From assembly GCA_022823665.1 (NCBI GenBank), contig JAJEHN010000025.1, forward strand, positions 1 to 64,000: a stretch of DNA of 64,000 nucleotides, given 5' to 3'. A program made the position numbers and the translations under genes. The notes under the pieces were generated by a model. It was not told where the DNA came from, searched no databases, and saw only the letters and a list, made by a program, of their open reading frames with translations. Numbering within the stretch: the first letter of the stretch is position 1; each line of letters opens with the position of its first letter. The DNA is from Thermoanaerobaculia bacterium. Lineage in GTDB: Bacteria > Acidobacteriota > Thermoanaerobaculia > Multivoradales > Multivoraceae. Shown piece after piece: positions 17,445 to 25,890 of this stretch.

Positions 17445-17960
17445 CTACGGCTTCGCGTACTCGAACCGCGCCGCCGAGTTGCCCGGCGTCGCGCCCGGTT
17501 CGATCGCAACGTCGACCCACTCGTCGCCCCTGCTGAAGGTCATCGACTCTCCGAGCGTCGCCCGCCAGCCCGCGGCCTGCGCCTCGCGCAGCAACCACTC
17601 CCGCGCGGCAGGAGCGCCCAACGGGAGGAGCAGTCCGACGTACTCCGCCGTGACGGGCTCGCCTTCTTCCGTCGCCACGTCGCCGAAGTCGACCACCGTG
17701 GAAGCGTCCGGAACGGGGAAGCCGTCCGGGAAGGCGCCGGGAATACGGCCGCGCACCGCCACTTCCGGCGCCCGCTGCTCCTGTTCGTCCTCCTCCGGCC
17801 TGAGAATGGAGTCCGCCGGCTGTCCCACCGCCACGGTTTCCAGGTCGTTCTCGTCGAGGGCGGGCGGGTCGGAAGGGACCCCGCAGGCCCAGCCGGCTGC
17901 GAACGCAAGAAGAGCAACGCAAGCGGGCGCGAACCGCGAGACGCGGGGACCGATCGGCAA
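17445..17960 (-). CDS. Putative lipoprotein of unknown function
   Basis: About 171 residues. A hydrophobic segment, ACVALLAFAAGWAC, ends in a plausible lipobox (FAAGWAC), after which the chain is acidic and rich in proline (DSILRPEEDEQEQRAPE), suggesting a surface- or periplasm-anchored lipoprotein. The C-terminal half (GRIPGAFPDGFPVPDAS onwards) looks like a compact folded domain. The only sensible start near the signal peptide is TTG 17960; ATG further upstream would run into rrf2. It directly follows rrf2 by 16 bp, so it may share its promoter. I know no family for it. Confidence 0.6.
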   Translation of the reverse strand: MPIGPRVSRFAPACVALLAFAAGWACGVPSDPPALDENDLETVAVGQPADSILRPEEDEQEQRAPEVAVRGRIPGAFPDGFPVPDASTVVDFGDVATEEGEPVTAEYVGLLLPLGAPAAREWLLREAQAAGWRATLGESMTFSRGDEWVDVAIEPGATPGNSAARFEYAKP

Positions 17961-17976
17961 CGGCGGGTTCCCGGTT

Positions 17977-18483
17977 TCAGTCGGCGATGACGTGCAGCGG
18001 CCGGCCGGGGGAAGCGGCAACGCGTTCCGGCGGCAGGTCGTGCGGGATCTCGATCTTGCACTCGCAGACTTCCTGCTGGCGGGCGGCCAGATCGGCGAGG
18101 CTGTAGCTGCACAGGATGGTCTCGACCGCCTCCTTGACGCTGAGGAACACCTCGCGGATAGCACAGTGCTTCGGTCCCACGCCGATCGTGCAGGGTTGGG
18201 CGAGGATGTGGTCGATCGAGGTCGTGTGTCCTTCCAGCGCGACCAGGATGTCGTGCATCGAGATGTTCTCGGCCGGTCGGCCCAGCAGGTGGCCGCCCTG
18301 GGGACCGCGGTTCGAGCGGATCAGGTGGTCCCGGGCGAGGGCCGCCAGGATCTGGCGCAGGTAGGGTTCCGGAATTCCCTGATTCACGGCGATCTCGTGG
18401 CTGGGCACCGGACCGCCGTCCGCATGCATCGCCACGTACAGCATGGCGCGGATGCCGTACTCACCCTTGGTGGAGATCTTCAT
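17977..18483 (-). CDS. Rrf2-family transcriptional regulator
   Basis: 168 residues. N-terminal winged helix typical of Rrf2/IscR: MKISTKGEYGIRAMLYVA, then IPEPYLRQILAALARDHLIRS and GPQGGHLLGR. Two cysteines at about 98 and 107 (QPCTIGVGPKHC) lie where IscR and NsrR bind an Fe-S cluster, with further cysteines near ILCSYSL and VCECKIE. It could therefore sense iron-sulfur status, NO or redox. It is preceded by an extended -10 and lies upstream of the lipoprotein and ispH, an Fe-S enzyme; regulation of ispH by it is a guess. Confidence 0.9.
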   Translation of the reverse strand: MKISTKGEYGIRAMLYVAMHADGGPVPSHEIAVNQGIPEPYLRQILAALARDHLIRSNRGPQGGHLLGRPAENISMHDILVALEGHTTSIDHILAQPCTIGVGPKHCAIREVFLSVKEAVETILCSYSLADLAARQQEVCECKIEIPHDLPPERVAASPGRPLHVIAD

Positions 18484-18505
18484 TGCGCAGGCCCCGCCAT
18501 CAAGC

Positions 18506-18514
18506 AGTGTAGCA
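18506..18514 (-). promoter_or_regulatory. Extended -10 promoter for the rrf2 gene
   Basis: Minus strand reads TGCTACACT, matching the recurring TGCTANNNT element. It lies 22 nt before the ATG and just after the HAD gene stop, giving rrf2 its own start of transcription. Confidence 0.45.
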
Positions 18515-18528
18515 GCGCCTCGTGCTTC

Positions 18529-19260
18529 CTACTTCGGCAGATAGTCCAGAACCTCGTCCAACGAGCCGATGTCGCCACCCGCAGGGTTCAGCCACAGCGC
18601 CTCCAGGCCGGCCGCCAACGCTCCTTCGCGGTCCTCGATCTTCGCGTCGCCGACGTGGAGCACGGAGGCCGGCTGAAGCTCCAGCTCCCGGCAAGCGGCG
18701 AGGAAGATCGGCTCGGCCGGTTTCGCCGAGCCCACTTCCTCCGAACAGACAACGGCGTCGAGGTAACCCCCAAGCCCGAGGTTGGCCAGCACCCGCGGCA
18801 GGCGCCGGTCCCAGTTGCTGGTCACCGCGACGCGCAGGCCCCGGCGACGCAACTCCGAGAGGACCTTCCGGCATCCGGGCCGGAGTTCCCAGGCGTCGGC
18901 GCGTTCGAAGCGGGCGAAGAGCTCCGCGCCGGCGAAGGGTCCCGGCGCTTCCCGCTCGAGCAGGAGACACATGCGCTCCAGCAGGTCGCCCCAGAAACCG
19001 CGAGCTCCGTTCGGATGGCCGTTGTACCGGTCCTCGCCGCGGGCGAGGCGGCACTCGAACTCCTTCCAGGCGGTCAGGAAGCCCCGCTCGATGTCGGCGG
19101 CTGAGAGTTCGAGACCGTGGCGGGCGAGGACTTCCGCGTAGATCTCGCCGCGCCGAGGGCAGGCGATCAACGTTCCGGTCGCGTCCAGCGAGACGCCCCG
19201 GAGCCGCGGCCGGCCGTCGCGACGCGCGGCGACCGGACTCTCTCCCCGGCGCCCGTTCAA
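18529..19260 (-). CDS. HAD-superfamily hydrolase
   Basis: 243 residues. HAD motif I is SLDATGTLIA: the nucleophile Asp is present, but the usual second Asp (DxD) is Thr, as in REG-2/HDHD3-like members. Motif II is VAVTSNWD, the motif III lysine is in VGSAKPAEP, and motif IV is VLHVGDAKIEDREGA. Probably a small-molecule phosphatase; substrate unknown. ATG overlaps the NUDIX stop as ATGA, so it is the last gene of the GT9-membrane protein-NUDIX-HAD operon. Confidence 0.87.
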   Translation of the reverse strand: MNGRRGESPVAARRDGRPRLRGVSLDATGTLIACPRRGEIYAEVLARHGLELSAADIERGFLTAWKEFECRLARGEDRYNGHPNGARGFWGDLLERMCLLLEREAPGPFAGAELFARFERADAWELRPGCRKVLSELRRRGLRVAVTSNWDRRLPRVLANLGLGGYLDAVVCSEEVGSAKPAEPIFLAACRELELQPASVLHVGDAKIEDREGALAAGLEALWLNPAGGDIGSLDEVLDYLPK

Positions 19261-19823
19261 GAGAAACCGTATCGGCGGGCGAAGAAGTAGAAGGCCGCGA
19301 CGACGAGGGAATGGCTGATCTCGCCACTGGCGATGCGTTCCGGAACTTCCCGCAGCGGCACGAGGACCACTTCGAGTTCTTCGCTGCCGTCCCCGATCGG
19401 GTCGCCGGTGTGGATCAGGTCGCGGGCCAGCCAGAGCGAGCAGACGTTGTCCAGGATCGCGGGGTTCGGCTCGACCTCACCAAGCCGTTCGATCGTGCCC
19501 GCCCGGTATCCGGTCTCCTCGTGGAGCTCCCGCCCCGCGGCGACTCCCCCATCCTCGCCCTGCTCGACGATGCCGCCGGGAATCTCCAGCGACTCGGCGG
19601 CGCGGCCGAAGCGCCACTGGCGGATGAACACGACCGTCGCGCCCTCGCCGTGCGCCCCGGGGTCCGCCTCGATCAGGGGAATCACGTTGACCCAGTCCGC
19701 CGACCGCAGGACGATCGCCTGACGCCGGTCGGCGCCGGCGCGCAGCTCCTGCGCCTCGAGCTGGAGAAGCGGGTGGTCGAACTCGGTGCGCGCGGCCTCG
19801 ACCCGCCAGGGACGGACCTTCAT
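19257..19823 (-). CDS. NUDIX hydrolase, ADP-ribose pyrophosphatase type
   Basis: 188 residues. The Nudix box is complete (G-x5-E-x7-REL-x-EE-x-GY): GIVEQGEDGG followed by AAGRELHEETGYR, around residues 84-106. The preceding VVFIRQWRFGRAAESLEIPG is typical of ADP-ribose/ADP-sugar pyrophosphatases, where it lines the substrate pocket. It likely hydrolyses ADP-ribose or a nucleotide sugar. Its stop overlaps the HAD start (ATGA), so the phosphatase may act on the sugar phosphate product; that link is inferred. Confidence 0.9.
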   Translation of the reverse strand: MKVRPWRVEAARTEFDHPLLQLEAQELRAGADRRQAIVLRSADWVNVIPLIEADPGAHGEGATVVFIRQWRFGRAAESLEIPGGIVEQGEDGGVAAGRELHEETGYRAGTIERLGEVEPNPAILDNVCSLWLARDLIHTGDPIGDGSEELEVVLVPLREVPERIASGEISHSLVVAAFYFFARRYGFS

Positions 19824-19838
19824 CCAGACCTCAACGTC

Positions 19839-20093
19839 CTAGTCCTCCCGCTCGAAGGGTGGACGGAGGTACTCGAAGCGCAGGACGCGGATGGCCCGGC
19901 CGCTGAAGAAGATGAGGACGGCGATGCCGGCGCCGCTCGACAGCGCCATCAGCCAACTGAAGTCGCGCCAGAGCATGACGATCCCGATCGTGAGTCCGCC
20001 CACGACGATGGCCGCCGCCAGCAGGCGGCCGGCGGTCCGGTCGAACGTCGGCGGCCGGACGAGCGTCGGGGCGTCGTCTGGGGTTTCCGGCAT
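19839..20093 (-). CDS. Small two-helix membrane protein
   Basis: 84 residues. Two hydrophobic segments, LLAAAIVVGGLTIGIVML (about 24-41) and LMALSSGAGIAVLIFFSG (about 48-65), separated by a short WRDFSW turn, with charged ends. No known family is recognised. It sits 12 bp after the GT9 gene and 15 bp before the NUDIX gene, so it belongs to that operon. Confidence 0.7.
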   Translation of the reverse strand: MPETPDDAPTLVRPPTFDRTAGRLLAAAIVVGGLTIGIVMLWRDFSWLMALSSGAGIAVLIFFSGRAIRVLRFEYLRPPFERED

Positions 20094-20105
20094 CTCCCGG
20101 GGAGC

Positions 20106-21191
20106 TTATGCCGTGTCGAGCCTGGCCAGGCTGGCCGCCACGACGCGGTCGGCATCGAGCCGCTCCATGCAGGCGAAGTCGCCGCGGCTGCAGGTGCGGC
20201 GCCAGCACGGCTGGCAGTCCAGCGGCTGATCGAGCTGCACCGCGGCCGACCGCGGCCCATAGGGACCGTTTCGGGCAGGATCGGTCGGGCCGAAAACCGA
20301 AACGCAGGGAACGCCCAGGGCGGCCGCCAGGTGGGCGGGACCGGAGTCGCAGCCCAGGAACAGAGCGGCGCGCCGCAGCAGCGTCGCCAGTTCGCGGAGG
20401 TCGGTCGGCGGCGCCAGCAGGACGCGGCAGCCGTCCCCGGCGCCGGAGACGATCTCCTCGGCCGCCCGTCGCTCCTCTTCGCCCGCCCAGGCGACGACGA
20501 CCGGCAGGCCGCGCTCGCTCCCGATGCGCCGGACGGCCGCCGCGAAGTGCCGCGGAGGCCAGTGCTTGGTGCGCCAGATCGTTCCGGGCGACACCACCGC
20601 GTAGCGGCCATCGCTCAGACCATGGCGCTCGAGGAAAGAGAGGGGCCCGGGCTCGGCGTAGTCGGGCAGATGCCACTCCGCGACCGGGTGCTCGTCGACC
20701 ACCAGCGCCGAAGCGCTCAGCAGGGCCAGATTGCGGTCGACGACGTGCCTCACCCCGAGGCCGATGGTGAAGCGCCGGTTGAGGAACAGGGCGTTCAGTT
20801 CGCGGCTGCCCATCGCCGGCCCGCCGCGGAAGCCGACCCGTTCCCCGGCGCCGCTCCACCAGGCGACCAGGCCGCTCTTCGTGAGGCCCTGGACGTCGAC
20901 CGCGACGTCGTACCGGCAGCTCCTGAGTTCGCGGCGAAAGCGCCTGAGCGCGTCGAGATGGGCGCCGATGCCGCGGGTCCGTCGCGGATACAGGTGGAAA
21001 CGGTCGACGCCGGTGTAGCCACGCAGCAGGGTCGCGGCCGGTTCCTGGATGGCCCAGCCGATGAACGCGTCCGGATGAGCGCGGCGGAGCGCCGACGCCA
21101 CCGGAGCCGCATGGAGGCAGTCGCCGATCGCGGAAAGGCGAACGAGCAGGACGCGGAGCGGCCGGCGGGGTTTCTGCTCCGTGGCGGTCAT
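20106..21191 (-). CDS. Glycosyltransferase family 9 (LPS heptosyltransferase-like)
   Basis: 361 residues. The N terminus LRVLLVRLSAIGDCLHAAPV is diagnostic for GT9 ADP-heptose transferases of the lipopolysaccharide inner core. Conserved blocks DVAVDVQGLTKSGLVAWWSG, VVSPGTIWRTKHWPPRHFA, FLGCDSGPAHLAAALGVPC and VFGPTDPARNGPYGP follow. It acts at the cytoplasmic side of the inner membrane. Start ATG 21189-21191 fits the family; an in-frame upstream start adds 17 residues without homology. A divergent tRNA-Pro gene starts 67 bp away. Confidence 0.92.
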   Translation of the reverse strand: MTATEQKPRRPLRVLLVRLSAIGDCLHAAPVASALRRAHPDAFIGWAIQEPAATLLRGYTGVDRFHLYPRRTRGIGAHLDALRRFRRELRSCRYDVAVDVQGLTKSGLVAWWSGAGERVGFRGGPAMGSRELNALFLNRRFTIGLGVRHVVDRNLALLSASALVVDEHPVAEWHLPDYAEPGPLSFLERHGLSDGRYAVVSPGTIWRTKHWPPRHFAAAVRRIGSERGLPVVVAWAGEEERRAAEEIVSGAGDGCRVLLAPPTDLRELATLLRRAALFLGCDSGPAHLAAALGVPCVSVFGPTDPARNGPYGPRSAAVQLDQPLDCQPCWRRTCSRGDFACMERLDADRVVAASLARLDTA

Positions 21192-21233
21192 CCGGCCAGA
21201 GCATAAGGGGCGGCGCCATCCCGCGCCGCAGGC

Positions 21234-21242
21234 TGCTATCAT
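21234..21242 (+). promoter_or_regulatory. Extended -10 promoter for the tRNA cluster
   Basis: Reads TGCTATCAT, the same extended -10 form as upstream of five other units, 16 bp before the first base of tRNA-Pro. No -35 is evident. Transcription would begin about 10 nt before the tRNA. Confidence 0.55.
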
Positions 21243-21258
21243 TCGCCGCCTTGCCTGT

Positions 21259-21332
21259 CGGGGCGTGGCGCAGTCTGGTAGCGCACCTGCCTTGGGCGCA
21301 GGGGGTCCTCAGTTCAAATCTGGGCGCCCCGA
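21259..21332 (+). tRNA. tRNA-Pro (anticodon TGG)
   Basis: Acceptor halves CGGGGCG and CGCCCCG pair, with discriminator A. Anticodon loop CTTGGGC gives TGG (21293-21295), and the T loop is TTCAAAT. CCA is not encoded, unlike the other tRNAs of the cluster. Confidence 0.97.
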
Positions 21333-21381
21333 TATCGCTCGCTAGCCCGGACCTCGGCTAACCTGTCGCTGTCGCTTTCGC

Positions 21382-21458
21382 CTGCCTGTAGCTCAGCTGG
21401 ATAGAGCGGCGGCCTTCTAAGCCGCGGGTCGGGGGTTCGAGTCCCTCCAGGCAGGCCA
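21382..21458 (+). tRNA. tRNA-Arg (anticodon TCT)
   Basis: Acceptor halves CTGCCTG and CAGGCAG pair, discriminator G, CCA encoded at 21456-21458. Anticodon loop CTTCTAA gives TCT (21416-21418). D arm GCTC/GAGC and T loop TTCGAGT are normal. Confidence 0.97.
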
Positions 21459-21488
21459 GATCGTTGAGAGTTCGGTTTGAAGATGTCT

Positions 21489-21565
21489 GGTGGATGTAGC
21501 TCAACCGGTAGAGCGCTTGATTGTGGTTCAAGTGGTTGGGGGTTCAAGTCCCCTCATCCACCCCA
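21489..21565 (+). tRNA. tRNA-His (anticodon GTG)
   Basis: Carries the histidine-specific extra G-1 (21489) opposite discriminator C. Acceptor halves GTGGATG and CATCCAC pair, and CCA is encoded (21563-21565). Anticodon loop TTGTGGT gives GTG (21523-21525). Confidence 0.97.
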
Positions 21566-21592
21566 TCCCGATTCCGAAACCGTTCCGTTCGC

Positions 21593-21669
21593 GCGCCCGT
21601 AGCTCAGCTGGATAGAGCGACGGCCTCCGGAGCCGTAGGTCAGGGGTTCGAATCCCTTCGGGCGCACCA
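21593..21669 (+). tRNA. tRNA-Arg (anticodon CCG)
   Basis: Acceptor halves GCGCCCG and CGGGCGC pair, discriminator A, CCA encoded at 21667-21669. Anticodon loop CTCCGGA gives CCG (21627-21629). Last of the four-tRNA cluster; it converges with uvrD, whose stop is 11 bp away. Confidence 0.97.
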
Positions 21670-21679
21670 CGGCACCCCG

Positions 21680-24007
21680 CTAGAGCACTTCGAGCGGGGC
21701 GTAGCGGCGGACGAGCTTCCGCTTGCCGGCCTTGTCGAAGAACACGGTCAACTTCGCGTTCTCGCCGTCTCCGTCGAGCTGCAGAACGACGCCCTTGCCG
21801 AGGGTCGCATGGCGCACGACGGCGCCGGGCCGCAGGACGCCGGCGATTCGTTCGGTCGGCGGCTTCCGGACGCGGCGGGAGGGAGGCGCTGCCCGGAAGG
21901 ACGCACCTCCGCCGGCGCGGTCGGCGCCGAAGTAGCTGCGCACGCCGGCGGTCCGCGGGCCGCCCCAGAGTTCCGTGCTCCGCGTGGTTTCGACGAGTTC
22001 CTCCGGCAGGTCGGCGAGGAAGGGCGACGGCTGCTGGTCCTGGAACTGTCCGGCGACCATCCGGCGGCGGCAGCCGCTGAGGAAGAGCCGCTGCTCGGCC
22101 CGGGTCATGCCGACGTAGAACAGCCGCCTCTCCTCCTCGATGTCCCGTGCCGCGAGGCCGGCGTGGAAGTGCGGCAGCAGGCCGTCCTCGAGACCGGTGA
22201 CGAAGACGGCCGGATACTCGAGGCCCTTGGCGCTGTGCAGCGTCATCAGGGCGACGCCCAGCTCGGCGTTCAGGCCGTCCGTGTCGCTGACCAGGGAAAC
22301 GTAGTCGAGGAAGTTCACCAGCGGACTGACGGCCGGCTCGACCGCTTCCGGCCCCTCGTCAAAGAGAGTCGCCTCGCCGGCTTCCGGGCTCTCTCCATCG
22401 CCGGGAACGGCGGCGATCCTCGCCGGAACGCCGCTCAGGCCGTGCAGGGTCTCGAAGTCGTGGGCCGACGACACGAGCTCGTTCAGGTTCTCGAGCCGTT
22501 CCTGGGCCTCCTCGTCGCCCTTGCCGTAGAGCGCCTCGAAGCCGGCGGCGACGATCGTGCCCCGCACGAGTTCGGCCAGGGGCTGGCGCTCCGCCTCTCC
22601 GCGCAGCGCCTCGACGAGGCCCTTGAAGTTCCGGACCGCGCGCAGGCTGCGGGCCGGCAGCTCCTGCAGGGGATCGAGGCGGATCGCGTCCCACAGGGAG
22701 TTGCCCATCCCGGCCGCGCGCTCCAGCAGCACCTGTTCGGTCCTGCCGCCGATGCCCCGCCGCGGCTGGTTCAGGATCCGGCGCAGGGAGAGGTTGTCCT
22801 GCGGGTTGGCGATGACCCGCAGGTAGGCGATGAGGTCCTTGACCTCGGCGCGCTCGTAGAAGCGGATGCCGGCGACCAGGCAGTAGGGGATCTCGTCGCG
22901 CAGCAACCGGTCCTCGATCGCCCGGGTCTGCGCGTTCGTCCGCACCAGCACCGCCATGTCCCCGAACTCGAACCCCTCCGTGCGGAGTTCCGCCAACCGT
23001 CCCACGACCCAGCGCGCCTCGTCCTCGTGGTCGCCGGCGTAGAAGAGCTCCAGGAGGTCGCCGGCGCCCTTGTCCGTCCACAGGGTCTTGCCCCGGCGCT
23101 GTTCGTTGCGCGAGATGACGGCGCCCGAGGCGTCGAGGATGTTCTGGGTCGAGCGGTAGTTCCGCTCCAGCTTGCGGACGCCGCCGCCCGGGAAGTGCTG
23201 CTCGAACCGCAGCAGGTTGTCGAGTTCGGCCCCGCGCCAGCCGTAGATGCTCTGGTCCTCGTCGCCGACCGCGGTCAGGCCCGAGACGGAACCGTCCGGG
23301 TCGATCACCAGGTTCTTCACCAGTTCCAGTTGGGCCGTGTTCGTGTCCTGGAACTCGTCGACGAGCAGGTGGCGGAAGCGTCCCCTGACCTGCGCGCCGA
23401 CCTCCTCGTCGTCGCGCAGCAGGCGCACGGCAAGCGCGATCAGGTCGTCGAAGTCGACGCCGCCAGTACGCCGCAGCTCTGCCTGGTAGCGGCGGAACAC
23501 GAGGGCGACATGACGGTCGAAGAAGTCCTCGGCCTCCTTCTCGAAGGCCGGCGGCGTGAGCAGGCGGTTCTTCGCCCCGCTGATCCGCCCCTGGACCGAG
23601 CGCGGCTGGAAGACCTGTTCGTCGAGGTTCTCGGCCTTGAGCGACGCCTTGATCAGCCGCAACTGGTCCGGCGCGTCGACGATCGCGAAGTCCGGCCGCA
23701 GACCCACCCGGTCGCCGTAGCGCCGCAGCAGGCGGACGCAGAAGCGGTGGAAGGTGCCGACGAAGACGTTGGCGTTGCCGCCGACCAGGTCGAGCGCCCG
23801 CCCGCGCATCTCGTCGGCGGCCTTGTTGGTGAAGGTGACGGCCGCGATCCGCCACGGCTCGACGTTCCGCTCGGCGATCAGCCAGGCGATCCGGTAGGTG
23901 ATGACCCGGGTCTTGCCCGATCCGGCGCCGGCGACGACGAGCAGCGGGCCGCCGGCGTGGGTGACCGCCGCGAGTTGTTCGGGGTTCAGGCGGGAACGGA
24001 AGTCCAC
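21680..24007 (-). CDS. pcrA: ATP-dependent 3'-5' DNA helicase UvrD/PcrA
   Basis: 775 residues, superfamily 1A helicase for nucleotide-excision and mismatch repair and for clearing stalled forks. Seen in order: Q motif LNPEQLAAV (7-15), Walker A VAGAGSGKTRVI (25-36), Ia AVTFTNKAADEMRGR, II LVDEFQDTNTAQ, III GDEDQSIYGWRGAE, IV ERNYRSTQNIL, V TLHSAKGLEYPAVF and VI YVGMTRAEQRLFLS. A PcrA-type C-terminal RNA-polymerase-interaction (Tudor-like) segment with VRHATLGKGVVLQLDGDG ends it. GTG 24005-24007 lies 4 bp after the glmU stop; ATG 24049 is an alternative that overlaps glmU. Confidence 0.95.
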   Translation of the reverse strand: MDFRSRLNPEQLAAVTHAGGPLLVVAGAGSGKTRVITYRIAWLIAERNVEPWRIAAVTFTNKAADEMRGRALDLVGGNANVFVGTFHRFCVRLLRRYGDRVGLRPDFAIVDAPDQLRLIKASLKAENLDEQVFQPRSVQGRISGAKNRLLTPPAFEKEAEDFFDRHVALVFRRYQAELRRTGGVDFDDLIALAVRLLRDDEEVGAQVRGRFRHLLVDEFQDTNTAQLELVKNLVIDPDGSVSGLTAVGDEDQSIYGWRGAELDNLLRFEQHFPGGGVRKLERNYRSTQNILDASGAVISRNEQRRGKTLWTDKGAGDLLELFYAGDHEDEARWVVGRLAELRTEGFEFGDMAVLVRTNAQTRAIEDRLLRDEIPYCLVAGIRFYERAEVKDLIAYLRVIANPQDNLSLRRILNQPRRGIGGRTEQVLLERAAGMGNSLWDAIRLDPLQELPARSLRAVRNFKGLVEALRGEAERQPLAELVRGTIVAAGFEALYGKGDEEAQERLENLNELVSSAHDFETLHGLSGVPARIAAVPGDGESPEAGEATLFDEGPEAVEPAVSPLVNFLDYVSLVSDTDGLNAELGVALMTLHSAKGLEYPAVFVTGLEDGLLPHFHAGLAARDIEEERRLFYVGMTRAEQRLFLSGCRRRMVAGQFQDQQPSPFLADLPEELVETTRSTELWGGPRTAGVRSYFGADRAGGGASFRAAPPSRRVRKPPTERIAGVLRPGAVVRHATLGKGVVLQLDGDGENAKLTVFFDKAGKRKLVRRYAPLEVL

Positions 24008-24011
24008 GCCG

Positions 24012-25310
24012 TCACCGGGGCCGGCGCTTGATGTTCTTCTGGCGCGCACGCCCGACCGCGAGCGACTCGTCGGGCACGTCCTTCGTGATCACCGATCCGG
24101 CGCCGGTGTACGCGCCGGCGCCGACCTCGACCGGCGCCACCAGGATGCAGTCGCTGCCGACGAACGCGCCCTCGCCGATCACCGTGCGGCTCTTCTTCTT
24201 GCCGTCGTAGTTGCAGGTGATGACCCCGGCGCCGATGTTGGCGCCGGCGCCCACCGAAGCGTCGCCGAGGTAGGCGAGATGGGACGCCTTGACGCCGGGA
24301 CCCAGCGTCGCCTTCTTGACCTCCACGAAGTTCCCCACCTTGGCGCCGTCCTCGAGCACGGCTTCCGGCCGCAGGCGGGCGAAGGGGCCGATCGTGCAGT
24401 CCGCGGCAACGCGCGCGCCGTCGAGCACCGAGTAGGGCAGCACCTCGACGCCGTCGGCGAGGACGCAGTCGCGGATCCAGGCGCCGGCGTGGACGGTGCA
24501 GCCGCTCCCCACGCTGGAGGCGCCGAGCAGGGTGACGTTGGGGTGCAGTATCGAGTCGGCGCCGACCGTCACGCCGGCATCGATCCAGGCGCTCTCCGGG
24601 TCGAGAACCGTGACGCCCGCGGCAAGCAGCGCATCGACGCTGCGCCGGTAGAAGACGCGCTGAACGGCAGCGAGGTCGGCCCGCGAGTCGACTCGCAGCA
24701 CCTCCGAGGCGTCTTCGACCCGGACCGCCGCCACCGGCTGCTCGCGAGCGGCGGCCGAAACGGCATCGGTCAGATGGAACTCGCCTCCGGCGTTGGCGGC
24801 GTCGGCTTTCTCGAGCCAGTCGAAGATCTCCGGAACGGGGAGCGCATAGTGGTCGGCGTTGTGGCCGGCGTCGTCCGTGCGAAGCGCGCGCGTGTCGTCG
24901 TCGGCGACCGCAACGCCGCCCCAGCCGGCGCCGGCGGCTTCGAGCAGGGCTCGCAGGGTCTCCGGGCGAACCAGGGGCGCGTCGCCCGAGAGGACCAGGG
25001 CCAGTCCCTCGGAGCGCAGGGATTCGCGAGCCATCGACAGCGCGTGCCCCGTGCCCCGTTGCTCCGGCTGCTCCACCCAGACGATGTCGTCCGCGCCCTG
25101 GTCCTCGCTCTCGAGCACCGAACGGACCTCGTCCGCCCCGCTACCTGTGACGACAATGATCGGAGCGCAGCCCACGTCGCGCGCGGCCTGAACGACCCAG
25201 GACACGAGCGGCCCGCCGCTCACCCGGTGAAGGACCTTCGGCTGTTCCGAACGAAGCCGCTTGCTGTGACCGGCGGCGAGAATGACGGCCGCGACGGTGC
25301 TGGAGGTCAT
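24012..25310 (-). CDS. glmU: Bifunctional GlmU (UDP-GlcNAc pyrophosphorylase / GlcN-1-P acetyltransferase)
   Basis: 432 residues, slightly short for the family. It acetylates GlcN-1-P and then couples it to UTP, giving UDP-GlcNAc for peptidoglycan and LPS. The uridylyltransferase part starts VILAAGHSKRLRSEQPKVLH; the Lys and an Arg are kept, but the usual GxGTRM loop reads HSKRL. LSGDAPLVRPETL follows. The left-handed beta-helix C-terminal part has RPEAVLEDGAKVGNFVEVKK, ASHLAYLGDASVGAGANIG (catalytic His about 344) and TCNYDGKKKS. ATG overlaps the preceding gene stop as ATGA. Confidence 0.94.
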   Translation of the reverse strand: MTSSTVAAVILAAGHSKRLRSEQPKVLHRVSGGPLVSWVVQAARDVGCAPIIVVTGSGADEVRSVLESEDQGADDIVWVEQPEQRGTGHALSMARESLRSEGLALVLSGDAPLVRPETLRALLEAAGAGWGGVAVADDDTRALRTDDAGHNADHYALPVPEIFDWLEKADAANAGGEFHLTDAVSAAAREQPVAAVRVEDASEVLRVDSRADLAAVQRVFYRRSVDALLAAGVTVLDPESAWIDAGVTVGADSILHPNVTLLGASSVGSGCTVHAGAWIRDCVLADGVEVLPYSVLDGARVAADCTIGPFARLRPEAVLEDGAKVGNFVEVKKATLGPGVKASHLAYLGDASVGAGANIGAGVITCNYDGKKKSRTVIGEGAFVGSDCILVAPVEVGAGAYTGAGSVITKDVPDESLAVGRARQKNIKRRPR

Positions 25311-25807
25311 CCTCCGTCGCTGTGGTCATGGACGAGGCTCAGGAAGCGCTCGTCTTCGTTGAGGGAATCGAAGTCCGAGTCGTGAAAGGCCCGCACCCGG
25401 TTCGTCGGATCCAGCTCCACGGCCTTCGCCAGCGAATCGAGCGCCGGCGCCGATTCGCCCAGCAGCGCGCGGATACAGGAGGCGAGGTAGACGAAGCGGC
25501 CGTCCCTGGTGCGCGACCCCGCCGTGCAGATCTTCAGGGCGCCCTCCAGGTCGCCGTCGTTCCGGGCCATGACCGCCTCGAGGAACGCGTCGTTGCCTTT
25601 CCCGTCCTTCGCCGCCTCGGCCCGGTCGCATGCCGCGAGGTAGTCCCTGGCGCGGCTCGTGAGCCGGCTCACCGCCCCGGCGGCGATCACCGCCTCGAAC
25701 TCGGTCCGGGCTTCAGCGACCCGATCCCCGTGGAACAGCTCGATCCCGGCTTCGAGCTTCTTCAACGCGGCGTCCGCCGCCTCCGAACCAGTCTCACTGC
25801 TCGCCAT
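25307..25807 (-). CDS. TPR-like repeat protein
   Basis: 166 residues, soluble, acidic and alpha-helical. Helix pairs resembling tetratricopeptide units are seen: KLEAGIELFHGDRVAEAR, NDGDLEGALKICTAGSR and GESAPALDSLAKAVELDP, the last a good TPR consensus. A strong GGAGG ribosome binding site precedes the ATG. The end overlaps glmU by ATGA, so it leads the operon with glmU and pcrA. Function is unknown; likely protein-protein contacts. Confidence 0.72.
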   Translation of the reverse strand: MASSETGSEAADAALKKLEAGIELFHGDRVAEARTEFEAVIAAGAVSRLTSRARDYLAACDRAEAAKDGKGNDAFLEAVMARNDGDLEGALKICTAGSRTRDGRFVYLASCIRALLGESAPALDSLAKAVELDPTNRVRAFHDSDFDSLNEDERFLSLVHDHSDGG

Positions 25808-25890
25808 CCACTACCTCCGACTCGACGCCTGTCGAACACTCGGCCTACCGACAACTTGGAACGCGCAACCCTAGCGCAGAATGTCGCAGG

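Noticed and set aside
21521..24031. 836-residue ORF on the plus strand
   Set aside because: Antisense to pcrA and running through tRNA genes; no domain seen.
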